This document shows positions 1 to 7,431 of a DNA stretch of 35,870 nucleotides, piece by piece. The DNA is from SFWF01 sp045636705 (lineage in GTDB: Bacteria > Bacillota > Clostridia > Oscillospirales > Acutalibacteraceae). The DNA is taken from NCBI GenBank assembly GCA_045636705.1, contig JAZTYA010000021.1, positions 1-35,870 on the forward strand, given 5' to 3'. Positions within the stretch are counted from its first letter, which is position 1, and every line of letters starts with the position of its first letter. The notes below the pieces were generated by a model. That model was not told the origin of the DNA, ran no database searches, and saw only the letters and a program-made list of their open reading frames with translations. A program made the translations under genes and the position numbers.

Positions 1-151
1 CTGCAGAGGCAATAACCCTGTTTCTGTCTGCTTCTTTTGTGTCATCAATAAGGGCTATGTTTGTAGTCTCTGCAGCAAATGCTGAAAAACCCATTGGTAC
101 AATGCTTAGCACCATCATAATTGATAAAATAACTGCTAAAATTTTCTTCAT
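1..151 (-). CDS. Secreted protein, N-terminal part only (runs off the window)
   Basis: The ATG at 151-149 follows a strong AGGAGG ribosome binding site at 159-164 and opens a frame that stays open to the window edge, giving about 50 residues. It begins with a classic signal peptide: a short basic start (MKK), a hydrophobic core of about 20 residues and an A-F-A-A cleavage region near residue 27. After that the residues are polar and charged (ETTNIALIDDTKEADRN), so the mature protein is exported. Too little is present to name a family. A well-formed promoter (194-222) lies upstream, so it is probably the first gene of its transcript. Existence and secretion are clear; function is unknown. Confidence 0.75.
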   Translation of the reverse strand, partial: MKKILAVILSIMMVLSIVPMGFSAFAAETTNIALIDDTKEADRNRVIASA

Positions 152-193
152 AATTTTTCCTCCTTAGGAAGAGAATGTTAATACATTATTAAT

Positions 194-222
194 ATTTTAC
201 CATATTTTATCTATGATTTCAA
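194..222 (-). promoter_or_regulatory. Sigma-A promoter of the secreted-protein gene
   Basis: On the minus strand TTGAAA (222-217) and TAAAAT (199-194) are separated by exactly 17 bases. The -10 is preceded by TGG, an extended -10. The leader to the ATG at 151 is about 35 bases. Confidence 0.65.
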
Positions 223-242
223 TAAAAAAACCGATAAAACAA

Positions 243-354
243 AGCGGCTCCCTCTGATGAGGGAGCTGTTGAGCGTTAGCGAAACTGAGGGAGAGAGATA
301 CAACTATTAGTGAACTACCCCTCAGACAAGTGGAGCCTACCGCTGCGACGGGAT
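243..354. repeat. MITE-like intergenic repeat with internal hairpin
   Basis: The stretch from 152 to 458 has no gene. This part contains a strong hairpin (GGCTCCCTC / GAGGGAGCT, 247-266), a run with GAGCGTTAGCGAAACTGAGGGAG, and a second CCCCTCAG motif (319-326) that can pair with CTGAGGG (285-291). The ends AGCGGCTCC (243-251) and GGAGCC-TA-CCGCT (332-344) are partly inverted copies of each other. I know similar GGCTCCCTC...GAGGGAGCTG sequences as common intergenic repeats in gut Firmicutes. There is no coding capacity. Exact ends are uncertain and other genomic copies cannot be seen from here. Confidence 0.5.
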
Positions 355-411
355 TGTTCATCGGTTAACCTTTTTAAACCTCTTACGATAAGTGATTTTC
401 GCTATATAACA

Positions 412-445
412 CAAAAAAAACACGCTTCCGAAGAAGCGTGTTTTT
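412..445. terminator. Rho-independent terminator after nifJ (bidirectional form)
   Basis: The stem CACGCTTC (421-428) pairs with GAAGCGTG (433-440) around a CGAA tetraloop. An A run lies on the left and a T run on the right, so it works in both directions. It sits 14 bases beyond the nifJ stop codon. Confidence 0.85.
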
Positions 446-458
446 AAAGTTTTAAGAA

Positions 459-2951
459 TTATTTGCCGTAAAGTTCAGCAAGTTTTTCTAAGTGCTCGCG
501 AGCCTCTTTTGCAGTCTCAGCAGCCTTATCGAAGAGAGCTTCTGCACGCTCGGGGAATGCACGTGTGAGTGAAGCGTAACGAGCTTCGCCCATGATGAAT
601 TCCTTATAGTCTGCAGTAGCAGGCTTGCTGTCGATTGAGAGAGGATTCTTGCCTTCTGCCTTGAGAGCAGGGTTGAAGCGGAACATATTCCAGTAACCGC
701 AGTCAACAGCCTTCTTCATTTCCTTCTGGCAGTTAACCATACCACCCTTAATAGAGTGCATCTCGCAAGGAGCGTAACCGATAATGAGAGAAGGTCCGTT
801 GTAAGCTTCTGCTTCCTTGATAGCCTTTAATGTCTGGTTCTGGTCAGCACCCATAGCGATTTGTGCTACGTAAACGTAACCGTAAGACATTGCGATTTCT
901 GCAAGGCTCTTCTTAGCGATAGCCTTACCGGCAGCAGCGAACTGAGCAACCTGACCAATCTGAGAAGCCTTAGAAGCCTGACCACCGGTGTTAGAGTAAA
1001 CCTCGGTATCGAATACCATGATGTTTACGTCGTTGCCGGAAGCTAGAACGTGGTCAAGACCACCGAAGCCGATATCGTAAGCCCAACCGTCACCACCGAA
1101 TATCCAAACGCTCTTCTTAGAGAGGTATTCCTTCTTAGAAAGAACCTCAGCAGCTACGGTGCAACCTGCAGCCTCTGCCTTTTCAAGTTCTGCAACTAAA
1201 GCAGCAGTAGCAGCGGTGTTAGCCTCGCCGTCATCATAAGTCTCGAAGTACTTATCAGCAGCAGCCTTGAACTCAGCGCTTGCCTTATCGGAAGCGGTCA
1301 TTTCCTTAAGGAGGTCAACAAGCTGTTCACGAACTGCCTTCTGACCTAAATACATACCAAGACCGTGCTCAGCGTTATCCTCGAAGAGTGAGTTAGCCCA
1401 AGCAGGACCGTGGCCGTTAGCATCAACGGTGTAAGGAGATGTTGCAGCAGGACCACCCCAGATTGAAGAACATCCGGTAGCGTTCGAGATATACATTCTG
1501 TCACCGAAGAGCTGTGTGATAAGACGAGCGTAAGAGGTTTCTGCACAACCTGCGCAAGAACCAGAGAACTCGAGTAAAGGCTTCTTGTACTGGCTGGTGA
1601 TAAGGTTTGCAGAGGAAGCAACGTCAGCCTTCTCGGTAACCTTAGCAACACAGTAATCAAATACATCCTGCTCTTTTTCCTGGCTCTCACGAGATACCAT
1701 CTTGAGTGAGTTTGTGGGACATACGCCGATACAAACTCCGCATCCCATACAATCGAGAGGAGAAACAGCGAGAGTATACTTATAATCAGTCTTGAAGATA
1801 GGCTTTGTGCCAAGCTTCATATTTTCAGGAGCAGCGGCTACTTCGTCAGCGGTTAAAGCATAAGGACGAATTGTAGCATGAGGACAAACGAATGCGCACT
1901 TGTTACACTGAGCGCAGGTAGTGTTATCCCACTCAGGAACCATAACTGCAACTCCACGCTTCTCATAAGCAGAAGCGCCGTGCTCGAATGTACCGTCAGC
2001 ATAGTCAACGAATGCAGAAACAGGGAGAGAATCTCCGTCCATCTTTGCAACAGGCTTCATAACGGTATCAACCATCTTAACTACCTTATCAATGCCCTTA
2101 GATGCAGCATCTGCCATATCATCAGTAGCATCTGCCCAAGCAGCTGGAACATCAATCTTAACATAAGCGGTAGCGCCGGCATCGATAGCCTTATGGTTCA
2201 TATCAACTACATCTTGACCCTTCTTGAGGTAAGACTTTGTAGCAGCATCCTTCATATACTGAATTGCATCTTCTCTTGGCATAATGTCAGCTAATGCAAA
2301 GAAAGCAGACTGAAGGATTGTATTTGTACGCTTGCCCATTCCGATAGAAGCAGCAAGGTCAATAGCGTTAACTGTGTAAAGCTGAACGTTGTTCTTAGCG
2401 ATATAGCGCTTAGCTTCAGCAGGCATATGTTTGTCAAGCTCTTCAGCAGTCCACTGGCAGTTGATTAAGAATACACCGCCGGGCTTAACGTCGTTAACCA
2501 TCTTGTAACCCTTAATTACATAAGAGGGGTTGTGGCAAGCAACGAAGTCAGCCTTGTTTATATAGTAAGGAGACTTGATGGGCTTATCGCCGAAACGAAG
2601 GTGAGAAATTGTGATACCACCGGTCTTCTTTGAGTCATACTGGAAGTATGCCTGAACATACTTGTCGGTGTGGTCACCGATAATCTTAATAGAGTTCTTG
2701 TTAGCACCAACAGTACCGTCGCCGCCGAGACCCCAGAACTTGCATTCCTTGGTGCCTTCTGCTGCGGTGTTGGGAGAAACCTTCTCTTCAAGAGAAAGTC
2801 CGGTAACGTCATCTACGATACCGATTGTGAAGAGGCTCTTAGGAGCATCCTTCGAGAGCTCATCGTAAATAGCGAAGATGCTTGAAGGAGGAGTATCCTT
2901 AGAACCTAAACCGTAACGGCCGCCGATAACCTTAATATCGTTTCTGCCCAT
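459..2951 (-). CDS. nifJ: PFOR C-terminal segment after the in-frame stop (830 aa)
   Basis: This is the remainder of nifJ. If translated from the first ATG after the stop (2951) it contains the EKR region (near residue 330), two ferredoxin-type motifs (Cys 346/349/352/356 and 401/404/407/411), the proximal cluster cysteines 466, 469 and 494, and the TPP site GDGWAYDIGFGG at 620-630 with YSNTGGQ at 652-658. No ribosome binding site precedes 2951 and the ATG lies 30 bases past the TAA, so independent translation looks inefficient. It encodes most of the catalytic core but not the N-terminal domains. Confidence 0.7.
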   Translation of the reverse strand: MGRNDIKVIGGRYGLGSKDTPPSSIFAIYDELSKDAPKSLFTIGIVDDVTGLSLEEKVSPNTAAEGTKECKFWGLGGDGTVGANKNSIKIIGDHTDKYVQAYFQYDSKKTGGITISHLRFGDKPIKSPYYINKADFVACHNPSYVIKGYKMVNDVKPGGVFLINCQWTAEELDKHMPAEAKRYIAKNNVQLYTVNAIDLAASIGMGKRTNTILQSAFFALADIMPREDAIQYMKDAATKSYLKKGQDVVDMNHKAIDAGATAYVKIDVPAAWADATDDMADAASKGIDKVVKMVDTVMKPVAKMDGDSLPVSAFVDYADGTFEHGASAYEKRGVAVMVPEWDNTTCAQCNKCAFVCPHATIRPYALTADEVAAAPENMKLGTKPIFKTDYKYTLAVSPLDCMGCGVCIGVCPTNSLKMVSRESQEKEQDVFDYCVAKVTEKADVASSANLITSQYKKPLLEFSGSCAGCAETSYARLITQLFGDRMYISNATGCSSIWGGPAATSPYTVDANGHGPAWANSLFEDNAEHGLGMYLGQKAVREQLVDLLKEMTASDKASAEFKAAADKYFETYDDGEANTAATAALVAELEKAEAAGCTVAAEVLSKKEYLSKKSVWIFGGDGWAYDIGFGGLDHVLASGNDVNIMVFDTEVYSNTGGQASKASQIGQVAQFAAAGKAIAKKSLAEIAMSYGYVYVAQIAMGADQNQTLKAIKEAEAYNGPSLIIGYAPCEMHSIKGGMVNCQKEMKKAVDCGYWNMFRFNPALKAEGKNPLSIDSKPATADYKEFIMGEARYASLTRAFPERAEALFDKAAETAKEAREHLEKLAELYGK

Positions 2952-2981
2952 AGCGGTAAGAGCAGCAACAACGTCTAAGAA

Positions 2982-4001
2982 TTAAGGCTCGCCAAGAGCA
3001 CCGGGCTCCTTAGTTCTGTCAAGAACAGCAACCTTCTTAGCAGTAGCAGGAATAGCAGCAGCTAATTTTTCAGCAGAGAAAGGACGATAAAGTCTAACCT
3101 TTACAAGACCTACCTTCTCACCCTTAGCGGTAAGATAATCAATAACCTCTTCTGCAACGTCACAAACAGAACCCATAGCTACGATTACGCGCTCTGCGTC
3201 TTCTGCACCGTAGTAGTTGAAGAGCTTATAGTCGGTACCAAGCTTAGCATTAACCTTATCCATATATTCTTCAACAATTGCGGGAACTGCATCATAGTAC
3301 TTGTTGCAAGCCTCACGATGCTGGAAGAAGATATCTCCGTTTTCGTGAGAACCACGCATTACAGGATGCTCAGGATTTAAAGCACGCTTGCGGAATGCAG
3401 CTACTGCATCCATGTCGCACATTTCTTTGAGGTCTTCAAAATCCCAAACCTGAATTTTCTGGATTTCGTGTGAAGTACGGAAACCATCGAAGAAGTTGAT
3501 GAAAGGAACACGGCTCTTAATGGTTGCTAAGTGAGCAACTGCACCAAGGTCCATAACTTCCTGAGTATTTGTGTTTGCAAGCATAGCGAAACCTGTCTGG
3601 CGGCATGCATAAACGTCAGAATGGTCGCCGAAAATGTTAAGAGCGTGAGAAGCTACGCAACGTGCTGATACGTGGAACACGCAGGGTAAAAGCTCACCTG
3701 CAATCTTATACATGTTGGGAATCATAAGAAGAAGTCCCTGAGAAGCGGTGTAGGTGGTAGTTAATGCACCTGCGCCGAGTGAGCCGTGAACGGTACCTGC
3801 AGCACCTGCTTCAGACTGCATTTCAACAACCTTTGCGGTTGTTCCGAAAATGTTTTTTAGGCCCTGTGCTGACCACTGGTCAACATAGTCTGCCATTGGG
3901 CTGGACGGAGTAATAGGATAAATACCTGCAACTTCTGTGAACGCATAGGACACGTGAGCAGCGGCATTATTACCGTCCATAGTTTTGAACTTTCTTGCCA
4001 T
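2982..4001 (-). CDS. nifJ: PFOR N-terminal segment up to the in-frame stop (339 aa)
   Basis: This is the part of nifJ before the TAA. It holds most of the pyruvate-binding and transketolase-like N-terminal region, including YAFTEVAGIYPITPSSPMA near residues 17-37, EMQSEAGAAG and the end motif KEPGALGEP. The start at 4001 is chosen over an open extension to 4118 because MARKFKTMDG is the usual N-terminus, AGGAGG lies 8 bases upstream, and a promoter (4066-4094) falls inside the extension. Alone it lacks every iron-sulfur cluster and the C-terminal TPP motif, so it cannot be an active PFOR. Confidence 0.7.
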   Translation of the reverse strand: MARKFKTMDGNNAAAHVSYAFTEVAGIYPITPSSPMADYVDQWSAQGLKNIFGTTAKVVEMQSEAGAAGTVHGSLGAGALTTTYTASQGLLLMIPNMYKIAGELLPCVFHVSARCVASHALNIFGDHSDVYACRQTGFAMLANTNTQEVMDLGAVAHLATIKSRVPFINFFDGFRTSHEIQKIQVWDFEDLKEMCDMDAVAAFRKRALNPEHPVMRGSHENGDIFFQHREACNKYYDAVPAIVEEYMDKVNAKLGTDYKLFNYYGAEDAERVIVAMGSVCDVAEEVIDYLTAKGEKVGLVKVRLYRPFSAEKLAAAIPATAKKVAVLDRTKEPGALGEP

Positions 4002-4065
4002 CAATTTTTCCTCCTTGATATTAGATAAAAGGTCTATCCCGAACGGACATACCCATACGCATAAT

Positions 4066-4094
4066 ATAATAACACTTAATATTTCATTTGTAAA
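4066..4094 (-). promoter_or_regulatory. nifJ: nifJ promoter
   Basis: TTTACA (4094-4089) and TATTAT (4071-4066) stand 17 bases apart on the minus strand, with TG one base before the -10. Transcription should start near 4059, giving a leader of about 58 bases before the ATG at 4001. The intact promoter and ribosome binding site argue that the gene was recently, or still is, in use. Confidence 0.65.
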
Positions 4095-4134
4095 TAGCAA
4101 AAACAAAAAAATTGTCAAAATTTTAACGAAAAAT

Positions 4135-4722
4135 TTAGGGGTTTTTACCTTTTTCTTCTTCGCGTTCCATTTTTGAATAAACGCAACCGCAGTAATCCTG
4201 CCTGTAAAGACCGTATTGCTTCGACAGTTCTATGCTCCTTTTATAGCCGTCTTTTTTCTTGAAATCAGACACCAAATATTCGGTTTTTTTGGATTCCGCA
4301 AGCCTTTGTCCTATTTCGTTTAATTTTTTAGCATTTTTATAAGGGCTTACAGAAAGTGTGGTTGTGAAAAGGTCAAATCCCAACTCTTCGGCCAAATTTG
4401 CCGTGCTTAAAAGGCGTTCTTCATAACAAAGGGTGCATCTTTTTCCACCCTCTTTTTCGCTTTCGAGTCCTTTTGATAATTTAAAGAATTCATCGGGGTT
4501 ATATTTTCCTTCTATAATAGAAAGACCTCTGGCGGCAGGCATTTCCAAAACGAGCCTTTTAAGTTCGTTTAGTCTTAAATCATACTCTTCTCGGCTTGTA
4601 ATGTTGGGGTTGTAAAAATAAAGGGTTATATCAAAATCGTCCCTTAAAACCTCGATAACCGAGCTAGAACACGGGGCGCAACAAACATGCAAAAGTAAGG
4701 TTTGCTTTTTATCGATTTTCAT
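4135..4722 (-). CDS. queH: Epoxyqueuosine reductase QueH
   Basis: QueH (formerly DUF208) reduces epoxyqueuosine to queuosine at position 34 of GUN-anticodon tRNAs, the last step of queuosine synthesis; it is the non-QueG type found widely in anaerobes. The 195-residue protein has the family signatures: LLLHVCCAPC near residues 9-18, FYNPNI, GGKRCTLCYEERL in the middle, TTTLSVSPYKN, and DYCGCVYS near the C-terminus. These paired cysteines hold the iron and iron-sulfur centre. The start at 4722 has a GGAAG-type ribosome binding site and its own promoter (4747-4775). No other queuosine gene is in the window. The length fits the family. Confidence 0.93.
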   Translation of the reverse strand: MKIDKKQTLLLHVCCAPCSSSVIEVLRDDFDITLYFYNPNITSREEYDLRLNELKRLVLEMPAARGLSIIEGKYNPDEFFKLSKGLESEKEGGKRCTLCYEERLLSTANLAEELGFDLFTTTLSVSPYKNAKKLNEIGQRLAESKKTEYLVSDFKKKDGYKRSIELSKQYGLYRQDYCGCVYSKMEREEEKGKNP

Positions 4723-4746
4723 TTGCCCACTTCCTTTCCGAAATTA

Positions 4747-4775
4747 ATTATACCAAAACCTTAAAATTAAAACAA
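4747..4775 (-). promoter_or_regulatory. queH: queH promoter
   Basis: TTGTTT (4775-4770) and a perfect TATAAT (4752-4747) are 17 bases apart on the minus strand, with TGG before the -10. The transcript would start about 20 bases before the start codon. Confidence 0.6.
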
Positions 4776-4803
4776 GATTATTCACATTTTACCACAAATT
4801 AGT

Positions 4804-4823
4804 TCACAATTTTGTGAGATAAT
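4804..4823 (+). promoter_or_regulatory. Perfect inverted repeat TCACAA-TT-TTGTGA overlapping an extended -10
   Basis: TCACAA (4804-4809) and TTGTGA (4812-4817) are perfect inverted arms with a 2-base centre. They are followed directly by GATAAT (4818-4823), a -10-like hexamer with TG at 4815-4816. No good -35 lies at the right distance. The placement is typical of an operator controlling the gene at 4844, but no regulator is known. Confidence 0.4.
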
Positions 4824-4843
4824 AAACTGAAGAGGTGTGAATT

Positions 4844-5623
4844 ATGGGTAAAGTTTTAAAAGAAATGAAAGAAAACATACGGGAAAACAAGGCGTCCTTT
4901 GCGGTTTACGTGGTGCTTCGCGCCTTGGTTTTAGCCGCTTTGTTAGTGTCGCTCGGACGCGGCGATTTAGAGTCAGCCTTCGTTTGCGCGTTATCCTTAG
5001 TTCTTTTTTTGTTGCCCTCGTTTTTTGAAAAACAATTTAATCTGAATCTTCCGTCTGCACTTGAAATAATCGTTCTGCTTTTTATTTTTGCTTCGCAAAT
5101 TTTAGGCGAACTCGCCTACTACTACGTAAAGGTTCCGCATTTTGATACCCTGCTTCATACGGTAAACGGATTTATCTTTTCGGCGGTTGGTTTTTCCCTT
5201 GTTGATATTTTAAACAAAAGCCACCACACAAAGTTTGAGCTATCTCCCTTATATCTTTCGGTCGTTGCCTTCTGCTTTTCGATGACTATTGGAATTTTTT
5301 GGGAATTTTTCGAGTTTTCGGTAGACTATTTTTTAAAAACCGATATGCAAAAAGATATGGTCCTAACCGAGATTTCAAGTATTGCTTTTGACCTTACGGG
5401 TAAAAACCGCACTATCCACATAAACGGAATAAACGAACTTTCTTTAAACGGTGGCGAATATATCCTTTCGGGTTACGTTGATATAGGACTTTACGACACT
5501 ATGAAGGACCTTTTTGTAAACTTTATCGGCGCTTTTATTTTTAGTGTTATCGGCTTTTTCTACGTGAAAAACCGAGGCAAAGGCAAAATCGCAAAAATGT
5601 TTATACCAACGCCTAAGGAATAA
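4844..5623 (+). CDS. YjdF/DUF2238-type multi-pass membrane protein
   Basis: The 259-residue protein has about six hydrophobic helices (roughly residues 18-40, 44-60, 71-95, 104-124, 133-155 and 235-252) and a more polar segment near 160-230. The motifs DTLLHTVNGF, GIFWEFFEF and YDTMKDLFVNFIGA are those I associate with the YjdF/DUF2238 integral membrane family, whose role is unknown. The ATG at 4844 has an AGAGGTG ribosome binding site. It is a single gene between divergent queH and a shared terminator with birA. Family placement is likely; function is not known. Confidence 0.75.
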   Translation: MGKVLKEMKENIRENKASFAVYVVLRALVLAALLVSLGRGDLESAFVCALSLVLFLLPSFFEKQFNLNLPSALEIIVLLFIFASQILGELAYYYVKVPHFDTLLHTVNGFIFSAVGFSLVDILNKSHHTKFELSPLYLSVVAFCFSMTIGIFWEFFEFSVDYFLKTDMQKDMVLTEISSIAFDLTGKNRTIHINGINELSLNGGEYILSGYVDIGLYDTMKDLFVNFIGAFIFSVIGFFYVKNRGKGKIAKMFIPTPKE

Positions 5624-5655
5624 AAGAACTCCAAGCGTATTGCTTGGAGTTCTTT
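5623..5655. terminator. Bidirectional terminator between the YjdF-type gene and birA
   Basis: Arms of 14 bases, AAAGAACTCCAAGC (5623-5636) and GCTTGGAGTTCTTT (5642-5655), enclose a 5-base loop. It lies between convergent stop codons and reads as A-stem-T on both strands. Confidence 0.9.
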
Positions 5656-5658
5656 ATT

Positions 5659-6405
5659 TTACATTATCCTAACACTTATTTCTCCGCCATTAAGGGTTTT
5701 TATATTGCCGTTTTCTTCGATTACAAGTCCGCCGTCATTATCTATATCTATAGCTTTTGCAGTTTTTGTTTTACCATTTTCGGTATAGATAATTTCTTTA
5801 CCTAAACATAAGGATAATTCCTTATAAGCGGATAAAAACGAGCCTTCCTTATCGGCTAAATTATCCATTAGATTATTTATAACCGTAGCGGCTAAAAGGT
5901 TTTTATTGTCGGTCTTTACAGAGGTTGCGATATTTTCAATATCCTTTGGAAATTTCTTTATACCTACATTAATTCCGATGCCGATTATATACCCTTTAAG
6001 AGTGTTATTGGTATCCTTTACCGCTTCGCATAAAATTCCGCTCGCCTTTTTGCCGTCAATATAAATATCATTTACCCATTTGATTTTAGCATTAGCGTTA
6101 GCTTTTTCGTTTAAGGCGGTGGCTACCGATACTGCAGCTGCCGCAGTAATTGCCGAAGTTTTTACAAGCTCTTTATCTACCGCAAGGGTCATATAAATGC
6201 CCGAGTTTCGCTTCGAATAAAAGCTTTTGCCCTGTCGGCCTTTTCCCTTTGTTTGCTTATTTGTCACAACCAAAAAGGGAGTTGTCTTCCCCTTTAGCAA
6301 AAGGGTCTTAGCACGAGTATTTGTCGAGTCAAGCGACAAAAAAGATAAAACCTCTATTCTCTCTAATAAAGGGGTAAGTCTTATTTTTGATATCTTTTCA
6401 AGCAT
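5659..6405 (-). CDS. birA: Biotin--[acetyl-CoA carboxylase] ligase, short form without HTH
   Basis: Biotin protein ligase activates biotin as biotinyl-AMP and attaches it to a lysine of biotin carboxyl carrier proteins. At 248 residues it has only the catalytic and C-terminal domains; the N-terminal DNA-binding domain of regulatory BirA is absent, so it should not repress biotin genes. Visible motifs are DSTNTRAK, the biotinyl-AMP loop KGKGRQGKSFYS, KWVNDIY with the catalytic lysine, GILCE and IGIGINV. It starts only 4 bases after the stop of the upstream dehydrogenase, so it is the last gene of the sugar-oxidation operon, an unusual place for a housekeeping enzyme. No other biotin gene is in the window. 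Confidence 0.92.
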   Translation of the reverse strand: MLEKISKIRLTPLLERIEVLSFLSLDSTNTRAKTLLLKGKTTPFLVVTNKQTKGKGRQGKSFYSKRNSGIYMTLAVDKELVKTSAITAAAAVSVATALNEKANANAKIKWVNDIYIDGKKASGILCEAVKDTNNTLKGYIIGIGINVGIKKFPKDIENIATSVKTDNKNLLAATVINNLMDNLADKEGSFLSAYKELSLCLGKEIIYTENGKTKTAKAIDIDNDGGLVIEENGNIKTLNGGEISVRIM

Positions 6406-6409
6406 AGCT

Positions 6410-7426
6410 TTAACCTATAGGACTATCGTTATTTTTATAAATCTGACAAACGATGTTTTGAGTCTTTATAGCTTCCTTGCCCGAAATTTCAAGTTCTTCT
6501 TCGCCTTTCACGGCATTATAAAACTGTCTTAGTTGCGGAGCATGTTGGAATCCCCAATAATCCTTACCGCCTGAATATTTGAACCTATCCTCAGGTTTGT
6601 TGTCGGCGGTTTCAACAGTGCCGTCGCTATATTCTATTCTGGCGTGGTCGTAAGAGAAAACAGCCTTTCCGTTTTCGCAAAGGAGTCTTATCTCGATAGG
6701 CTCATCGATAAGATAATTGTTCATAGCGTAAAAGGAAAGAATTGCGCCGTTTTCATACTTAATAAGTCCCTCTGCCGAATCCTCAACCACCATAATTTTA
6801 TGGTTGCGGTTGTGGAGCGAAGAAGAAACCTCTACAGGTGTGCTGTCAATCATCCAGTTAGCAAGGTCCAAAGAGTGAATTGCCTGGTCGATTATAACAC
6901 CGCCACCCTCTTTATCCCAAGTGCCTTTCCAGTCGGATGAATCATAATAATCGTCGGGTCTGTACCAAGTAAGGGTTGTTCTGCCGCACTTAACCGCGCC
7001 AAGTTTGCCGTCAAGAATTCTTTGCTTTACAAGTCTTGAGGGAGCATTATAACGGCATTGGAAAATAACGCCGTACTTAACACCGCATTCATCGGCTACT
7101 CTAACCGCTTCTTCGGCATCCTCGTACTTTATGCTCATAGGCTTTTCGGAAAGGACGCTTATTCCCTTTTTAAAGGCGGCTATTGCTACCGGCACGTGAA
7201 GATAATGGGGCAAACAAATATTAACCGCATCTAACTTTTCATTTTCGAAAAGTTCTAAATAGTCGGTATAAGCCTTGCCGCCATATTTTTTGGATGCGGC
7301 AACAGCCCTATCCTCTTTTGTATCGCAAACGGCTACAAGTTCAACATCTGAAAATGCGGCAATAGAGTCTAGGTGCATAACAGAAATACTTCCGCAACCT
7401 ATAACCGCAACCCTTAATTTTTCCAT
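6410..7426 (-). CDS. Gfo/Idh/MocA family NAD(P)-dependent oxidoreductase (second copy)
   Basis: This family oxidises or reduces a hydroxyl of sugars or sugar-like substrates with NAD(P). The protein has the Rossmann motif VAVIGCGSISVMH at the N-terminus, the conserved EKPMS near residue 95 and DQAIHSLDLANWM, whose aspartate and histidine belong to the catalytic region. Length (338 residues) is normal. I take the ATG at 7426; a TTG at 7435 in the same frame overlaps the stop of the upstream gene but would sit too close to the AAGGGG ribosome binding site. It follows another dehydrogenase of the same family and a TIM-barrel isomerase, so the three probably act on one substrate. The substrate cannot be told from sequence. 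Confidence 0.88.
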   Translation of the reverse strand: MEKLRVAVIGCGSISVMHLDSIAAFSDVELVAVCDTKEDRAVAASKKYGGKAYTDYLELFENEKLDAVNICLPHYLHVPVAIAAFKKGISVLSEKPMSIKYEDAEEAVRVADECGVKYGVIFQCRYNAPSRLVKQRILDGKLGAVKCGRTTLTWYRPDDYYDSSDWKGTWDKEGGGVIIDQAIHSLDLANWMIDSTPVEVSSSLHNRNHKIMVVEDSAEGLIKYENGAILSFYAMNNYLIDEPIEIRLLCENGKAVFSYDHARIEYSDGTVETADNKPEDRFKYSGGKDYWGFQHAPQLRQFYNAVKGEEELEISGKEAIKTQNIVCQIYKNNDSPIG

Positions 7427-7431
7427 TTTTA

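Larger units (their letters stand above)
459..4001 (-). pseudogene. nifJ: Pyruvate:ferredoxin (flavodoxin) oxidoreductase, interrupted by one in-frame TAA
   Basis: Pyruvate:ferredoxin oxidoreductase cleaves pyruvate with CoA to acetyl-CoA and CO2 and passes electrons to ferredoxin, a central step in anaerobes. Reading from the ATG at 4001 (AGGAGG just upstream) to the stop at 459 gives 1180 codons, the normal size of the single-chain enzyme. All expected parts are in order: the pyruvate/TPP domains with YPITPSSPMA, the EKR region, two 4Fe-4S motifs, the proximal-cluster cysteines and the GDGW TPP motif. The only defect is TAA at 2984-2982 (codon 340). The flanks read GALGEP-stop-FLDVVAAL, where family members normally read GEPLYLDV, so a leucine codon (TTA to TAA) is the likely ancestor. 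The frame is the same on both sides, so this is a base substitution and not a frameshift. It could be a true nonsense mutation, a sequencing or consensus error, or tolerated readthrough. Confidence 0.85.

Noticed and set aside
1346..1813. Antisense or alternate-frame open frames within nifJ and other large genes
   Set aside because: They lie wholly inside well-supported genes and have no start signals or recognisable domains.
2951..2984. nifJ as a two-subunit PFOR or a programmed frameshift
   Set aside because: The frame is identical on both sides, no ribosome binding site precedes the second part, and the break falls inside a conserved motif, so an in-frame nonsense codon is the better description.
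4002..4118. N-terminal extension of nifJ
   Set aside because: The extra 39 residues are hydrophobic with no family match and contain the promoter; the standard MARKFKTMDG start has AGGAGG.
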